From the NCBI GenBank assembly GCA_046760705.1, contig JBHIER010000206.1, forward strand, positions 1 to 6,324: a DNA stretch of 6,324 nt, read 5' to 3'. The notes below the pieces were generated by a model that had not been told where the DNA came from, made no database searches, and was given only the letters and a program-made list of their open reading frames with translations. The DNA comes from JBHIER01 sp046760705 [NCBI: bacterium]. GTDB lineage: Bacteria; JBHIER01; G020348925. A program made the translations under genes and the position numbers. The stretch's first letter is position 1. Each line of letters begins with the position of its first letter. Below, in pieces: positions 6,168 to 6,324 of the stretch.

Positions 6168-6174
6168 GAGGAGG
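6168..6174 (+). promoter_or_regulatory. Ribosome binding site of the ATPase gene
   Basis: GAGGAGG lies six bases before the TTG at 6181 and fixes that start. An mRNA stem of 6129-6139 with 6160-6170 (with two U-G pairs) would cover its first three bases. Confidence 0.75.
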
Positions 6175-6180
6175 TCGCTC

Positions 6181-6324
6181 TTGCATCAGATTTTTCCGGT
6201 AGGTGTTCCAGTGGTGGGTAAGGATCTGGTGGGCAGGAAGAGGGAGGTGGAGGAAATTAAGGATACGGTTAAAATTGGTCAGAGCGTTATCCTCACTGCG
6301 CCTCGGAAGTATGGCAAGACCTCA
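6181..6324 (+). CDS. Archaeal-type ATPase (ATPase_2/AAA STAND-like), N-terminus only
   Basis: Only the first 48 codons are in the window. From TTG 6181 the protein reads MHQIFPVGVPVVGKDLVGRK and then an acidic helix. It reaches VILTAPRKYGKTS (36-48), which is a P-loop of the type GPRRxGKTS with Ala for the first Gly. The short lead with a VGR-like motif (LVGRKRE, 16-22) before a P-loop is characteristic of the archaeal ATPase family (PF01637) of the STAND/AAA group, found in archaea and many anaerobic or thermophilic bacteria. Complete members are usually 350-450 residues with a C-terminal winged helix or DUF234-type region; that part is not seen here. Function in this family is poorly known. 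The operator-like repeats just upstream suggest self-regulation. Confidence 0.75.
   Translation, partial: MHQIFPVGVPVVGKDLVGRKREVEEIKDTVKIGQSVILTAPRKYGKTS

Overview
The window reads as bacterial DNA. Every complete gene has a Shine-Dalgarno sequence, and three of the six reading frames are best started at TTG. The left two thirds is rich in G and C; the stretch around 4600-5400 is visibly richer in A and T. The gene content (a cobalamin-dependent mutase-like enzyme, an opine-dehydrogenase-type enzyme, an archaeal-type STAND/AAA ATPase) suggests an anaerobe or candidate-phylum bacterium, perhaps Desulfobacterota-like, but nothing here fixes the taxon. No rRNA, tRNA, CRISPR array, transposase or attachment site was recognised.

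Layout. Positions 1-832 (minus) hold the N-terminal 277 residues of a membrane-anchored family 2 glycosyltransferase running off the left edge. A non-coding divergent region of about 400 bases follows. Then comes a plus-strand cluster: an NlpC/P60 cell-wall peptidase, probably a lipoprotein (1235-1747); an NAD(P)-dependent octopine/nopaline dehydrogenase family enzyme (1802-2932); and, overlapping it by ATGA, a 552-residue cobalamin-binding protein (2929-4587). By eye that protein is a fusion of a glutamate-mutase small-subunit-like domain and a large-subunit-like (MutE) barrel. After a 137-base gap with a promoter candidate comes a second unit: a minimal site-2-protease-like membrane metalloprotease (4725-5381) and an aspartate/glutamate racemase family protein (5400-6095). 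The window ends in the first 48 codons of an archaeal-type ATPase (from 6181). It is preceded by palindromic operator-like repeats that run into its ribosome binding site.

How the genes may work together. The best lead is the coupled dehydrogenase and mutase-like pair. One family joins an amino acid to a 2-oxo acid (or cleaves the product) with NAD(P)H; the other family rearranges the carbon skeleton of an amino acid. Together they suggest an undescribed amino-acid or opine conversion. The degenerate cobalamin motif (Cys in place of Asp before the cobalt-binding His) and the fused architecture make the second enzyme unusual. The racemase downstream could supply a D-amino acid, but a promoter and a composition change separate it from the pair, so this link is speculative.
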